From a virus, in IMG/VR virus record IMGVR_UViG_3300008120_004072, positions 1 through 28,961 of that record: 28,961 nt of DNA; one strand, written 5' to 3'. The notes under the pieces are model-generated. The model was not told the origin of the DNA and ran no database searches. It worked only from the letters and a program-made list of their open reading frames with translations. Positions 17,301 through 24,216 of this stretch are shown piece by piece (position 1 is the first letter of the stretch; every line of letters starts with the position of its first letter). The position numbers and the translations under genes are program-made.

Positions 17301-20300
17301 ATTCTTGATCTTTTCTTAATGCTTCCATTTCTTCAGTTCCTAAAATGGTTGCAGCAACTTCTAAAGAAATCTTTCCTTTTTGCTCATTTATCTTATCTAT
17401 AATACCCTGTAGTTTTTCTGCTGCCTTTGGATTTTCTTGATAATATTTAAGAGCAACATCAATATCCAATACATTGGAAACCTTTGCAATATCTGAGAAT
17501 AAGTCTAAATGTTTTCTTGCTTCTTCTGGACTCTTTGTTTCTATTTCGGCAATAAACTTTGCTGCAGTCTTTTTATTTTTAAACATAGAAGCAATACCCT
17601 GAACTTCATTTGCAAAAGTTCCACCAAACTTTCCAATTATATTAACTACCTTGCTTAGTGTTTTACTATCCTTACCAAACATTTCCATCATATCAATCAT
17701 TTGCATTGGATCTATATTTCCAGTTGCTAGTTGCATCTTTAAAGTGTATTGTTGCTCTTGTGAAACTCCAGAGTCTTCAATTAATGTTTTTGCAAGAGGT
17801 GCAACATCTTCTAAAGCGCTACCTTTATATTTCTTTGTTATTGCTTTATCTACACCAGTCATTAGGGCTTCTCTTGTTGCCCCCTTAGATTTTTCAAACT
17901 GTGTCTGTATATCAGTAACTGTTTTACCATTTTCTAATAATAAAGCATTTCTATTTTTAATATATTCGTTAGTTAATCTTTCTGCTTCAGCCTGATCTCC
18001 TGCAGCCTTTGCATTTGCAATTTTCTTTTCATATTCTAGATCTAAAGAATCTACCATTTCCTGTTGTTGTTCAAGCGCTACTTTATTCATGGCAACAGAT
18101 GCACCGCTTGCTTCGCCTATTCTTCTTTGTCTATCTTTACGACCTAAGAAATTACCAGCGATGGCTCCAACTCCAGTTCCGAGTACTGCTCCTATAGCAG
18201 TTCCAATTCCTGGAAGTATAGCGGTTCCAATTGCAGCACCTATACCTGCTCCTAAACCTGCACCTGCAGCAGTAGTGCCTGTAGTTTGAACTAAATCAGA
18301 TACTCCAAGTATATTAGTCTTTCTTGCTTTATTAAATGCTCCAGCATCTCGTGCGCCCTGTGCAGCCATTCCAGCCCTTGCACGAGTTTCCTCAATCATT
18401 TTTACTCTGATAGTTAGTGGATCTTTGATTAGATTTTCTCCATTAGGTCCAAGAAGTTCTATTAATTTTGCATTTACCTGAATTCCAAAACCATAATCTC
18501 CAAGTTCTTTTCCTATATTTCCAGCAATAGATCTGGCCTGTGCTGGAGTTAATGATCCTGATATAACTCCTGTTACCAATTGATTAGTTAAGTCTGCTTG
18601 AGCCTGTTTTTTGCCTACCGCTTTAATGTTTTGACCGACACCAGCAAGCATAGACTTCCCAGTTTCTGACTGAACAAAACTTTCTCCAAATGTTGTTTTT
18701 CCTGGCTTTACATCAAATGGAGATAGTGTATCTTTTCTTCTTCTTCTCATTACTTCGCCAGCACTTACAGTTCCTGCAAATTTACTTAAATCAACAATTG
18801 ATTGTGTACTTGAGTTAGTGGACTCGACTAATTTCATCATTGAGTCTTGCGCTTTATCAAAAGCCATTCTTGTTGAAATAATTGCATATGCTAAAACACC
18901 TAGTGCTGCAACAACACCTGCAATTTTTGCTGGCATCATAGCAAGCATTGATAATACCATTAAAGGCATCATTAATTGTTGAGAAACTTCTCCAACTTTA
19001 CCTGGTGCCATTGATCCTGCTGCTGCAGCCATAGATAGACCCATTGCTGCTCCACCCATGCCCATTCTTTGTTTTGGCTCAGACCCATCTGCTGGAGTTG
19101 GTCTTCTAAATCTACCAAAGAATCCACCACGTCCACCATTTCCACCGCCACCAGTATTTCCTCCAGCCCCTGCTCCTCCTGCTACAAAGCCAGTTATTGC
19201 AGATTGCTGATATGCTCTCTTTGTTGCAAGTTCTTGTAGCCTTGCCTGTCTTTGTAGTTGTCGACGCAATGATTTTTGTGCTGGATCTATTGGACCAGTT
19301 CCATATAATGCGGCTCTAGACGCTGCTGCTTTTTGTGCCTGAGTTCCTTGCACTGTTGCAGCACCCAACTGTTGTCCTGCAGACCTAGCATCATCAACAT
19401 ATTCCTTGAGTCCTATAATAGCGCCAGATGCTATGTCTCCGCCAACCTTCTTTGTTACTCTTGACGGAGAAGCAACCTGTGCTCTTTCCATCATACCTTC
19501 TACCATGCTTTTTTCTGCAAAATCTACTAAACTAAATCCAGTTCTCTTATAGAATGTAAATCTATCTCCACCACGACGAATCTTCATTCCTCCAACATTA
19601 ACCGCACCCTTGCTTCCTCCGCCAGCAACTGTTGAAAGGCCTGCAGCCTTTTGTGCTGCTTGGGATATATTAATTCTTGCCTCTCCTGCAGTTAAAGCAA
19701 GTTGATCAAATGCCTGAACTAATTTATTGTTTGCCCCCATCTGTCTCTTGGCATGATCATAGGCTTGTTTTACATGCACATCTGTAATTCTAGTGTTTGC
19801 ATCAAGGCTTGTTAAATAATCTTTCATATGTGTGTCCAAGATTGCTAAATCTTGAGCAACATCTTGCATCTTCATACCACCATTACGTAGTGATATCTTC
19901 CATCTATCCAAACCTCTCTTATCCCAGTCAGCCATGAATTCACCCTTGCCAACACCACGACCACCAGCCTTCATGAGATTATTCATTGATACTGGCTTGC
20001 CTCTTGCATCTAATTGAGATGACATACCAGTTGTTATGCCAAGTTTTCCGTAAAGATTTATTTTAAGTGTATTAGCAAACTTCATTGCAACTGCTTCTAC
20101 TGCCTTCATGGCTCTATCACTAATAATTCCTGCAGGCATTCTCTTAAGCATATTTGCTAAATCTAGTGCACCTACAGTACGCATTCCGCCAATATGCGAA
20201 AAGTCTCCAGCACCAACTGTTCCAACCTTAAATTGCTCCATTACTCCGCCTGCAATCATATGGCTAATTGCTGGCTTGTTGCGTGGATCCTGTGCTGGTC

Positions 20301-22380
20301 CTGCTGGAATAACTGCCTCTCCAGGAGTTAGCATTGCAGGTACTGTATCTGTTCCTCTTGCAAAATAGAATGGTTTTACTTTTTTAGTTCCATCTGCAAA
20401 TCCTTTTCTACCCTTACCAACAATAGGTCCACCAAATCCCCTTTGTGCAGCAATTGCTCTATTATATGCAGCAACTAAAGCATTAAGAGCAGCAATTTCA
20501 GATGTAAAGGTTTGAGAAAGTCTAGTATGAACCTGATTTAATGACGATGCAACTGCTGCTGCCTTTAATTGTTCTGATGTTAAATAACTAGTCTGATCTC
20601 CTAATATTTTTGAAGATTGACCAGTTCTATTAAATACACTCTTAATGTTAACAAAAAGTTTAATAATATTAGCCAAACCATTAGCCAACAAACCAAAGGT
20701 CATTAGGAATATAGGACCGATTCCGCCCAATAATGTAGTTAATATTACTACAAATTTCTTTGTGCCGTCGCCAAGATTATTAAACTTCTCTAAAACATTT
20801 CCTACAAATTCTGCTATTGGGGTGATAGCCTTTAAGAATTCTTCTCCAACTGGGGCTATTGCTACCTTTAAATCTTCAATAGTTTTCTTAAATTTATAAG
20901 TTGTAGACTCTTCTACTCTTGCTAATTCTCGTTCTGACAAAATAGCAAGTTCTTCAGTTGTCGCTTTAGTTAACTGAAGTACACGGCTTGCTTGGTTTCC
21001 TTCTTGAATAACATTTTGAAATAGTGTTGATAAACGAGAGAATTGAAACTTACCAAACAATTGCTCAATTGCACGAGCACGATTTAGTGGATCTAGAGTA
21101 TTCAATGCTTGGGCAAAATCCATAACTACGCCCTTAACATTGCCCTTATTTCCTTCAACAATACCCTGAATATTTATTCCCATTTCTGCCAACATCGCAC
21201 TTGCTTTTTCTGTTGGATTAATTAAAGATGCTAAACCAGACTTAAGTGCGTTAGCGCCTTCTGATGCATTAATCCCGCCTTCTTTCATGGCAGTAAGGAA
21301 GAATGCTAAGTCTTCAACATCTCCACCTAATTGCTTAACGACTGGACCTGCTTTAGGAATTGCAATAGTTAAATCCTCAATAGATACAACTGTTTGGTTT
21401 TCAACTGAGTTTAAAAAGTTAATTTTTTTAGTTAAATCTTCTGCTGCTATTCCAAAAGCATTTGTTAAAGATATTGTTGTTTCTAATGCCTGCTCTTGTT
21501 CAACTCCACCTAATACTGCAAGCCTAGTTGCTTCGTTTATTTGTGCAAGAAGATCTGCACCCATCTTGCCAGAAGCGGCAGCATCTGCTGCCATCTTCAT
21601 TGTATTTTCTACACTTACGCCATACTTTGTAAACTCTTTAGCAAGGAGTTGGATCTCCTTAAGCATATTGTCTGTCTCTTGACCAGTTGTAAATAATTCA
21701 CCGTAAACACGTTTAAATCTAATGGCTTGTTCTTCAAGTGCCATAAAAGTTTTAGCAGCAGTAGTTCCAAGATAAGCCAATGGTATTGTAAAACCAACCA
21801 TTAACTGTCTACCAGCCCACTGCGTATTTTTACCAAAGTTCAACATATTAGTTGAGCCTTGTTTTAATAATTGATTAAGCAATGCTTGTCTTTGTGCAGC
21901 AATCTGTGTCTGTGTTCCAAGATTTTGCATATCTAATGCGAGTGGTCTAACGGCAATAGCCTTCATTGCTCCATTGGCATCACGACCCATTTTAATATAT
22001 TGGGTTTGTAAATCTTTAACTCTTTCTCTTGCTACCTTATTTATAGTATCAAATTCAGACCTAAAGAACTTGCCAAATGTTTTTGTTGCTCCCATTGAGT
22101 AGCGGTAATAATCCCGCATTGATAATTTATTTTTTTCAAGAGCATTAGTAAAAGACTCAGTAGTAGTTTTTACATTTTGCATTGAGGCAGAGAATTTGCC
22201 TGTAGCATTTAAAGAGTTTATTAAATTTTGTTGCATATTGGCGGAGACGGCTGCTGCTGCAGCGCCACTCTTCGCCATCGAGGAATGGAAGGCTGATATC
22301 TGCTTTTGTAAAAGTTTGATACTGGCTAATGCTTCAGACGTATCTATATTTACGTGAATATTAGATTGAACATCAGCCAT
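14338..22380 (-). CDS. Tape measure protein, 2680 residues
   Basis: This protein sets tail length and is threaded through the tube. Visible parts in order: an alanine-rich helical start; a core near residues 215-400 resembling TP901-type tape measures (RFKRVYGELFTTG, AADAAASGKMG, GGINASEGANALKSG); a hydrophobic stretch near 537-577; GTDTVPAMLTPGE near 675; ASPSRVTKKVGGDI near 970; a hydrophobic stretch near 1105-1170; a glycine zipper near 1363-1417; charged coiled coil near 2040-2230; 14 tetrapeptides GST(G/D) at 2286-2341; four SDFGHALAA repeats at about 2385-2520; and a second GTDVVPSMLTPGE near 2605. At about 1.5 angstroms per residue it predicts a tail near 400 nm. AGAGGTG precedes the ATG, and the stop overlaps the Dit start (TAATG). 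No lysozyme or peptidase motif was recognised in it. Confidence 0.95.
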   Translation of the reverse strand: MADVQSNIHVNIDTSEALASIKLLQKQISAFHSSMAKSGAAAAAVSANMQQNLINSLNATGKFSASMQNVKTTTESFTNALEKNKLSMRDYYRYSMGATKTFGKFFRSEFDTINKVARERVKDLQTQYIKMGRDANGAMKAIAVRPLALDMQNLGTQTQIAAQRQALLNQLLKQGSTNMLNFGKNTQWAGRQLMVGFTIPLAYLGTTAAKTFMALEEQAIRFKRVYGELFTTGQETDNMLKEIQLLAKEFTKYGVSVENTMKMAADAAASGKMGADLLAQINEATRLAVLGGVEQEQALETTISLTNAFGIAAEDLTKKINFLNSVENQTVVSIEDLTIAIPKAGPVVKQLGGDVEDLAFFLTAMKEGGINASEGANALKSGLASLINPTEKASAMLAEMGINIQGIVEGNKGNVKGVVMDFAQALNTLDPLNRARAIEQLFGKFQFSRLSTLFQNVIQEGNQASRVLQLTKATTEELAILSERELARVEESTTYKFKKTIEDLKVAIAPVGEEFLKAITPIAEFVGNVLEKFNNLGDGTKKFVVILTTLLGGIGPIFLMTFGLLANGLANIIKLFVNIKSVFNRTGQSSKILGDQTSYLTSEQLKAAAVASSLNQVHTRLSQTFTSEIAALNALVAAYNRAIAAQRGFGGPIVGKGRKGFADGTKKVKPFYFARGTDTVPAMLTPGEAVIPAGPAQDPRNKPAISHMIAGGVMEQFKVGTVGAGDFSHIGGMRTVGALDLANMLKRMPAGIISDRAMKAVEAVAMKFANTLKINLYGKLGITTGMSSQLDARGKPVSMNNLMKAGGRGVGKGEFMADWDKRGLDRWKISLRNGGMKMQDVAQDLAILDTHMKDYLTSLDANTRITDVHVKQAYDHAKRQMGANNKLVQAFDQLALTAGEARINISQAAQKAAGLSTVAGGGSKGAVNVGGMKIRRGGDRFTFYKRTGFSLVDFAEKSMVEGMMERAQVASPSRVTKKVGGDIASGAIIGLKEYVDDARSAGQQLGAATVQGTQAQKAAASRAALYGTGPIDPAQKSLRRQLQRQARLQELATKRAYQQSAITGFVAGGAGAGGNTGGGGNGGRGGFFGRFRRPTPADGSEPKQRMGMGGAAMGLSMAAAAGSMAPGKVGEVSQQLMMPLMVLSMLAMMPAKIAGVVAALGVLAYAIISTRMAFDKAQDSMMKLVESTNSSTQSIVDLSKFAGTVSAGEVMRRRRKDTLSPFDVKPGKTTFGESFVQSETGKSMLAGVGQNIKAVGKKQAQADLTNQLVTGVISGSLTPAQARSIAGNIGKELGDYGFGIQVNAKLIELLGPNGENLIKDPLTIRVKMIEETRARAGMAAQGARDAGAFNKARKTNILGVSDLVQTTGTTAAGAGLGAGIGAAIGTAILPGIGTAIGAVLGTGVGAIAGNFLGRKDRQRRIGEASGASVAMNKVALEQQQEMVDSLDLEYEKKIANAKAAGDQAEAERLTNEYIKNRNALLLENGKTVTDIQTQFEKSKGATREALMTGVDKAITKKYKGSALEDVAPLAKTLIEDSGVSQEQQYTLKMQLATGNIDPMQMIDMMEMFGKDSKTLSKVVNIIGKFGGTFANEVQGIASMFKNKKTAAKFIAEIETKSPEEARKHLDLFSDIAKVSNVLDIDVALKYYQENPKAAEKLQGIIDKINEQKGKISLEVAATILGTEEMEALRKDQEYFDSLDPVQQKVYLQTLTTVANLEGNNKDELENWLKQNPGKRPIDYYITSAQKVTQVSTDTTTKPSKGSSSGAGKVDSSPLDELVKKLRDVRKNQIKVTEGWSASRKVLDNLFGGKKTIDFFGGIEQDLTRLGAKGNFIELIVGMDPKEYEKRKNSLFKFDNKGNIIGLKKDAKTIQEALNSIVAGDFQSSLLRQQQELKDQATAYNILREAGVGVAEAHQLIADAALAAMIASEGNSKSAKKLIDLYKKVQAEQTKSDAKKSVQQDIANIEKENALRKTLESKRFSTIEQMAIMSDENLKEMAKNGDWGPEFQKRLQQIFDSIEFKESVFQNGFDKAMERFSAMETKIEIDFQKATLGDQDIIEKAQDKIAGLQYQIDDWEAQLVEIEEKEKGINDKYDARFEALDSLKSLNEQISRQQKGQLTLADALSQGDISAAARAAQDIRAQQASDAIDAQQKSLEAAKENELANVRNTLGYTRAQIEGQIKNLRDQIFKIEEEELEPAQERVRIEEAKKRELIQSLTVLGKTKLEWEEIKNRIDLAKTASDEYTNAMRAALDIVEDIVNYWQSLEREFITTHRIITVYEGGSGPSGSTGGSTGGSTGGSTDGSTDGSTDGSTGGSTGGSTGGSTDGSTGGSTGGSTGGSTTIIPTGSTGSETDYTGRPVNGFTKYLDEAKSEYDKIVATSLTPGATPSDFGHALAAADQKVINAITLVDEKNKYNAMVAEISNPGAAAKAEYDKLVAQTTNPGAAAKAAYDQVVAQSKTAGATPSDFGHALAAADKKVINAINANNSPSDFGHALAAADKKVINAMNANKTPSDFGHALAAQDAKVIKAADKVMASSASASKAAADAKAKADAAAKAKAAADLKRFGGNSIAASQFANWPKGKSSGGLIKRFALGGPIIGTDVVPSMLTPGEFVMSRYAVDSFGLDRMKAINSGTYSDASVYNYSVAVNVRSDANPEEIARAVMTQIRQVDSKRLRSNRI
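14534..14587 (-). other. Second GTDxVPxMLTPGE motif, C-terminal part of the tape measure
   Basis: Encodes GTDVVPSMLTPGEFVMSR near residue 2605, in the usual place for this motif close to the C-terminus of siphovirus tape measures. Confidence 0.8.
14805..15235 (-). repeat. SDFGHALAA / NPGAAAKAEYDK repeat block in the tape measure
   Basis: Four copies of a 20-residue unit built on PSDFGHALAA-D-KVI, and two copies of NPGAAAKA-YD--VAQ between the first and second. At DNA level 14956-15002 and 15187-15233 are identical over 47 bases, 231 bases (77 codons) apart, so recombination between them would remain in frame. Confidence 0.9.
15358..15525 (-). repeat. Fourteen tandem 12-base units encoding GST(G/D)
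   Basis: The plus strand shows near-identical 12-mers such as ACCTGTAGATCC. The encoded tetrapeptides are GSTG or GSTD, with GSTT as the last unit. The array keeps all six frames open, which explains overlapping spurious frames here. It probably forms a flexible linker between the coiled coil and the C-terminal repeat domain of the tape measure. Confidence 0.95.
20295..20361 (-). other. First GTDxVPxMLTPGE motif inside the tape measure
   Basis: Encodes FARGTDTVPAMLTPGEAVIPAG at about residues 673-695. This motif normally occurs once, near the C-terminus of tape-measure proteins. Here a second copy lies near residue 2605, so the protein may be built of two fused tape-measure-like units. Confidence 0.7.
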
Positions 22381-22402
22381 CCATTAACACCTCTTTATTT
22401 AA

Positions 22403-22732
22403 TTAATTATTTACAAGATTACCGACAAGAGATGCTGCTTCTGATAGTTTGATTCCAGAAGCCTCTTCTACGATCTTGTAAACTGTTGGAAGATCTAGGA
22501 TTTCTTCTAGCGCATCCATATCTTCCGATAACTCTGGCTTATACTGTTTCATTGCAATAGCAACGCACTCCATAAGTAGAGTCATAGATTTTTCATTATC
22601 GTCTGCCACTCCTGCAATACCCTCGAACTTTTTCATAAAAGGACGGAGTAAAGAGATCTTAAGTGGTCTTACCTTTATTTCTGTGCCATCAATTAACTTA
22701 ATTGACTTTTCTTCGTGCACGGTTGTAGCCAT
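22403..22732 (-). CDS. Tail-assembly chaperone, short (G-like) form
   Basis: This 109-residue protein aligns end to end with the N-terminal domain of the upstream gene. In the first 37 residues, 22 are identical by hand count (shared MAT, IKLIDGT, PLKI, LR-FM, FE), and the later LDL-T-YKIV--A-GIK block also matches. It lacks the second domain. It would correspond to the short G protein that coats most of the tape measure during assembly. It has a strong ribosome binding site (AAGGAGG) and its own promoter-like element. No slippery heptamer leading into a longer frame was seen at its 3' end, where the stop comes 22 bases before the tape-measure ATG. Confidence 0.75.
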   Translation of the reverse strand: MATTVHEEKSIKLIDGTEIKVRPLKISLLRPFMKKFEGIAGVADDNEKSMTLLMECVAIAMKQYKPELSEDMDALEEILDLPTVYKIVEEASGIKLSEAASLVGNLVNN

Positions 22733-22757
22733 TAGTCCTCCTTATAAGGTTGAATCA

Positions 22758-22766
22758 ATTATACCA
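22758..22766 (-). promoter_or_regulatory. Extended -10 promoter TGGTATAAT before the short chaperone gene
   Basis: The same nine-base TGGTATAAT as before the long chaperone. The predicted start is near 22751, giving a leader of about 19 bases that contains AAGGAGG six bases before the ATG at 22732. Two ATAAGG copies (plus strand 22744-22749 and 22766-22771) flank the -10, 22 bases apart. The downstream one is part of a palindrome, CCTTATAAGG (22740-22749), that overlaps the ribosome binding site. Confidence 0.55.
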
Positions 22767-22776
22767 TAAGGGGATA

Positions 22777-23463
22777 TTATTTTTTGGTTAAATCTTCGTA
22801 ATCCAATCCCATTCCAATTCCAAATCCTGCCTTTTGTGCATTTACCCCTTGTAATGCCAAAACATCCTTTGCATTTTGTGCTTTTCCTTTACTGAAAACC
22901 CTTGCCTTCATTTCTTCCCATGCATTTGACTTTTTGGTATTTTTATCTAGGTCCACACCCTGTATTGCTGCTAAAAACTTTTTTTCTGAATAGTCTAATT
23001 CTCTTTTAATGTTTAGTGTAGCAGTTAGTTCTGGCATTGACATTGATATTTCTAATTCTTCGTAATCTTTCCAAATACCTAGTAAAAATACCTCTGACTC
23101 TAACTTTACCAGGTCTAGGTCATCCCATGATGCTCCACTGTCTGTGGCTTGCTGCTTTACTTCCTGATCTGAGTTTTTGTCTATTTTTATACCTGCTGCA
23201 ATATCTACAATCTTATATATTGTTTTTAAATCTAAATTATCTTCTAACTCTTCTACAGTATTTATTTTTGGATAATATTGTTGCATTGTTATTAATGCAC
23301 ATCTAGCCAATGCTGCTATGGCCTCATCATCTCCGTTTGCTGTTTTTACTGTTTCAAACTCTTGCATAAATTGACGAAGATATTTTATTTTTAGTGGTGT
23401 TATATAGACTGATGTTCCATCTATTAACTTTATATACGCACTTTCATATACTTCTGTTGCCAT
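22777..23463 (-). CDS. Tail-assembly chaperone, long (GT-like) form
   Basis: This 228-residue protein has an N-terminal domain (residues 1-95 or so; IKLIDGT, PLKIKYLRQFM, LDLKTIYKIVDIAAGIKI) and a C-terminal domain beginning SGASWDDLDLVKLESEVFLLG, with MSMPELTATLNIKRELDYSEKKFLAAIQGVDLD. That two-part layout is what the lambda G/GT proteins make by ribosomal frameshift, and such proteins bind the tape measure before tube assembly. Here both parts sit in one uninterrupted frame. The N-terminal domain is clearly paralogous to the next gene. I start at the ATG at 23463, because an upstream in-frame TTG at 23493 lies inside the terminator hairpin. The ATG directly follows an extended -10 box at leaderless spacing. 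Very sure it is a chaperone by context, less sure of its detailed role. Confidence 0.75.
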   Translation of the reverse strand: MATEVYESAYIKLIDGTSVYITPLKIKYLRQFMQEFETVKTANGDDEAIAALARCALITMQQYYPKINTVEELEDNLDLKTIYKIVDIAAGIKIDKNSDQEVKQQATDSGASWDDLDLVKLESEVFLLGIWKDYEELEISMSMPELTATLNIKRELDYSEKKFLAAIQGVDLDKNTKKSNAWEEMKARVFSKGKAQNAKDVLALQGVNAQKAGFGIGMGLDYEDLTKK

Positions 23464-23469
23464 ATAATC

Positions 23470-23478
23470 ATTATACCA
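23470..23478 (-). promoter_or_regulatory. Extended -10 promoter TGGTATAAT placed for a leaderless chaperone mRNA
   Basis: The minus strand reads TGGTATAAT, then exactly six bases (GATTAT), then the ATG at 23463. With the usual distance from -10 to start point, transcription would begin on the A of the ATG. There is no Shine-Dalgarno sequence between. The element abuts the U-tract of the preceding terminator, and the region where a -35 box would be is occupied by the hairpin, so recognition must rely on the extended -10. Confidence 0.65.
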
Positions 23479-23508
23479 AACAGAAAAGCCCAACCTTTTG
23501 GCTGGGCT
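23478..23508 (-). terminator. Strong intrinsic terminator after the major tail protein
   Basis: On the minus strand AGCCCAGCC-AAAA-GGTTGGGCT forms a nine-pair stem in RNA (one G-U) with an AAAA tetraloop, followed directly by TTTCTGTTT. The stem lies at 23487-23508. This is the clearest rho-independent terminator in the window. It lies 20 bases after the stop, so most transcripts from the tube gene should end here. Confidence 0.85.
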
Positions 23509-23528
23509 AATCTTTTTATTAAATTGTA

Positions 23529-24146
23529 TTATAGAGAACGATCTACGATTTTACCGTATGATGCGTTATCATTTGGAAGTAGGCGGAATGAAACCTCAAA
23601 CATTGTTGCTTCATCACGCTTTGCTGATACTGTTACATTCTCGATTGAGAGTGCACGGTATGCAACATAGATTCTTTCAATTGAATCTGAGTCAGCGCAG
23701 TCACCAGTTCCTGGACCTACTGCAACCAAACCACGCTCTACTGGACATTCGCCAATATCGCCTGCTGAAAGATTTAGTGTTGGATTACCACTTACAGTTT
23801 CAAGATTGGAATCCTTGCCTGCAAGAGCAAACAAAAGATTTTCCAATGTTGCCTCAGCAAATGTTGTATTGAGGTTAACTTGCATGCCTTGCTTAAACAA
23901 CTTGGCAACGTCAAGAACCTGATCAACAGCAACTTCACCGAAGTCTGGTTGGAACTGAAGTTCCAAACCATTCATTGTATAACCTACGTTACGGAAACCT
24001 GCCTCTGAAGATAGAGTTTCCTTGTAAGATGTACCAGCAGAATATCCTGGAAGGACACCTGCTTCTGGTAGTGGACCATCCTCATACGTAAAAAGTGCTG
24101 CTGCACCTACGATGATTTGTGTACTATCACCACGTGTATATGCCAT
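23529..24146 (-). CDS. Major tail (tube) protein
   Basis: This 205-residue protein would polymerise into the tail tube. It is acidic and beta-rich, begins MAYTRGDSTQIIVGAAALF and contains VGYTMNGLELQFQPDFGEVAVDQVLDVAKLF, the strand-turn-strand usual for tube proteins, then a helix, and closes with FEVSFRLLPN. Position (after the tail terminator, before chaperones and tape measure) and size support it strongly. AGAGGTGA lies seven bases before the ATG. The 70-base gap upstream holds TATACT at 24201-24206, a poor promoter candidate. A strong hairpin with a U-rich tail follows the stop, as expected for a gene whose product is needed in hundreds of copies. Confidence 0.8.
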   Translation of the reverse strand: MAYTRGDSTQIIVGAAALFTYEDGPLPEAGVLPGYSAGTSYKETLSSEAGFRNVGYTMNGLELQFQPDFGEVAVDQVLDVAKLFKQGMQVNLNTTFAEATLENLLFALAGKDSNLETVSGNPTLNLSAGDIGECPVERGLVAVGPGTGDCADSDSIERIYVAYRALSIENVTVSAKRDEATMFEVSFRLLPNDNASYGKIVDRSL

Positions 24147-24216
24147 TTATTTCACCTCTTTATTTTTCTAGAAATTAAAAGGCGTGTTTCCTCAACCACT
24201 AGTATACAGCCCTTTA

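Noticed and set aside
24201-24206. TATACT as a promoter for the major tail protein
   Set aside because: TG is directly next to it rather than one base away, and no -35 box is found at 16-18 bases. Too weak to list, though the tube gene probably has some promoter.
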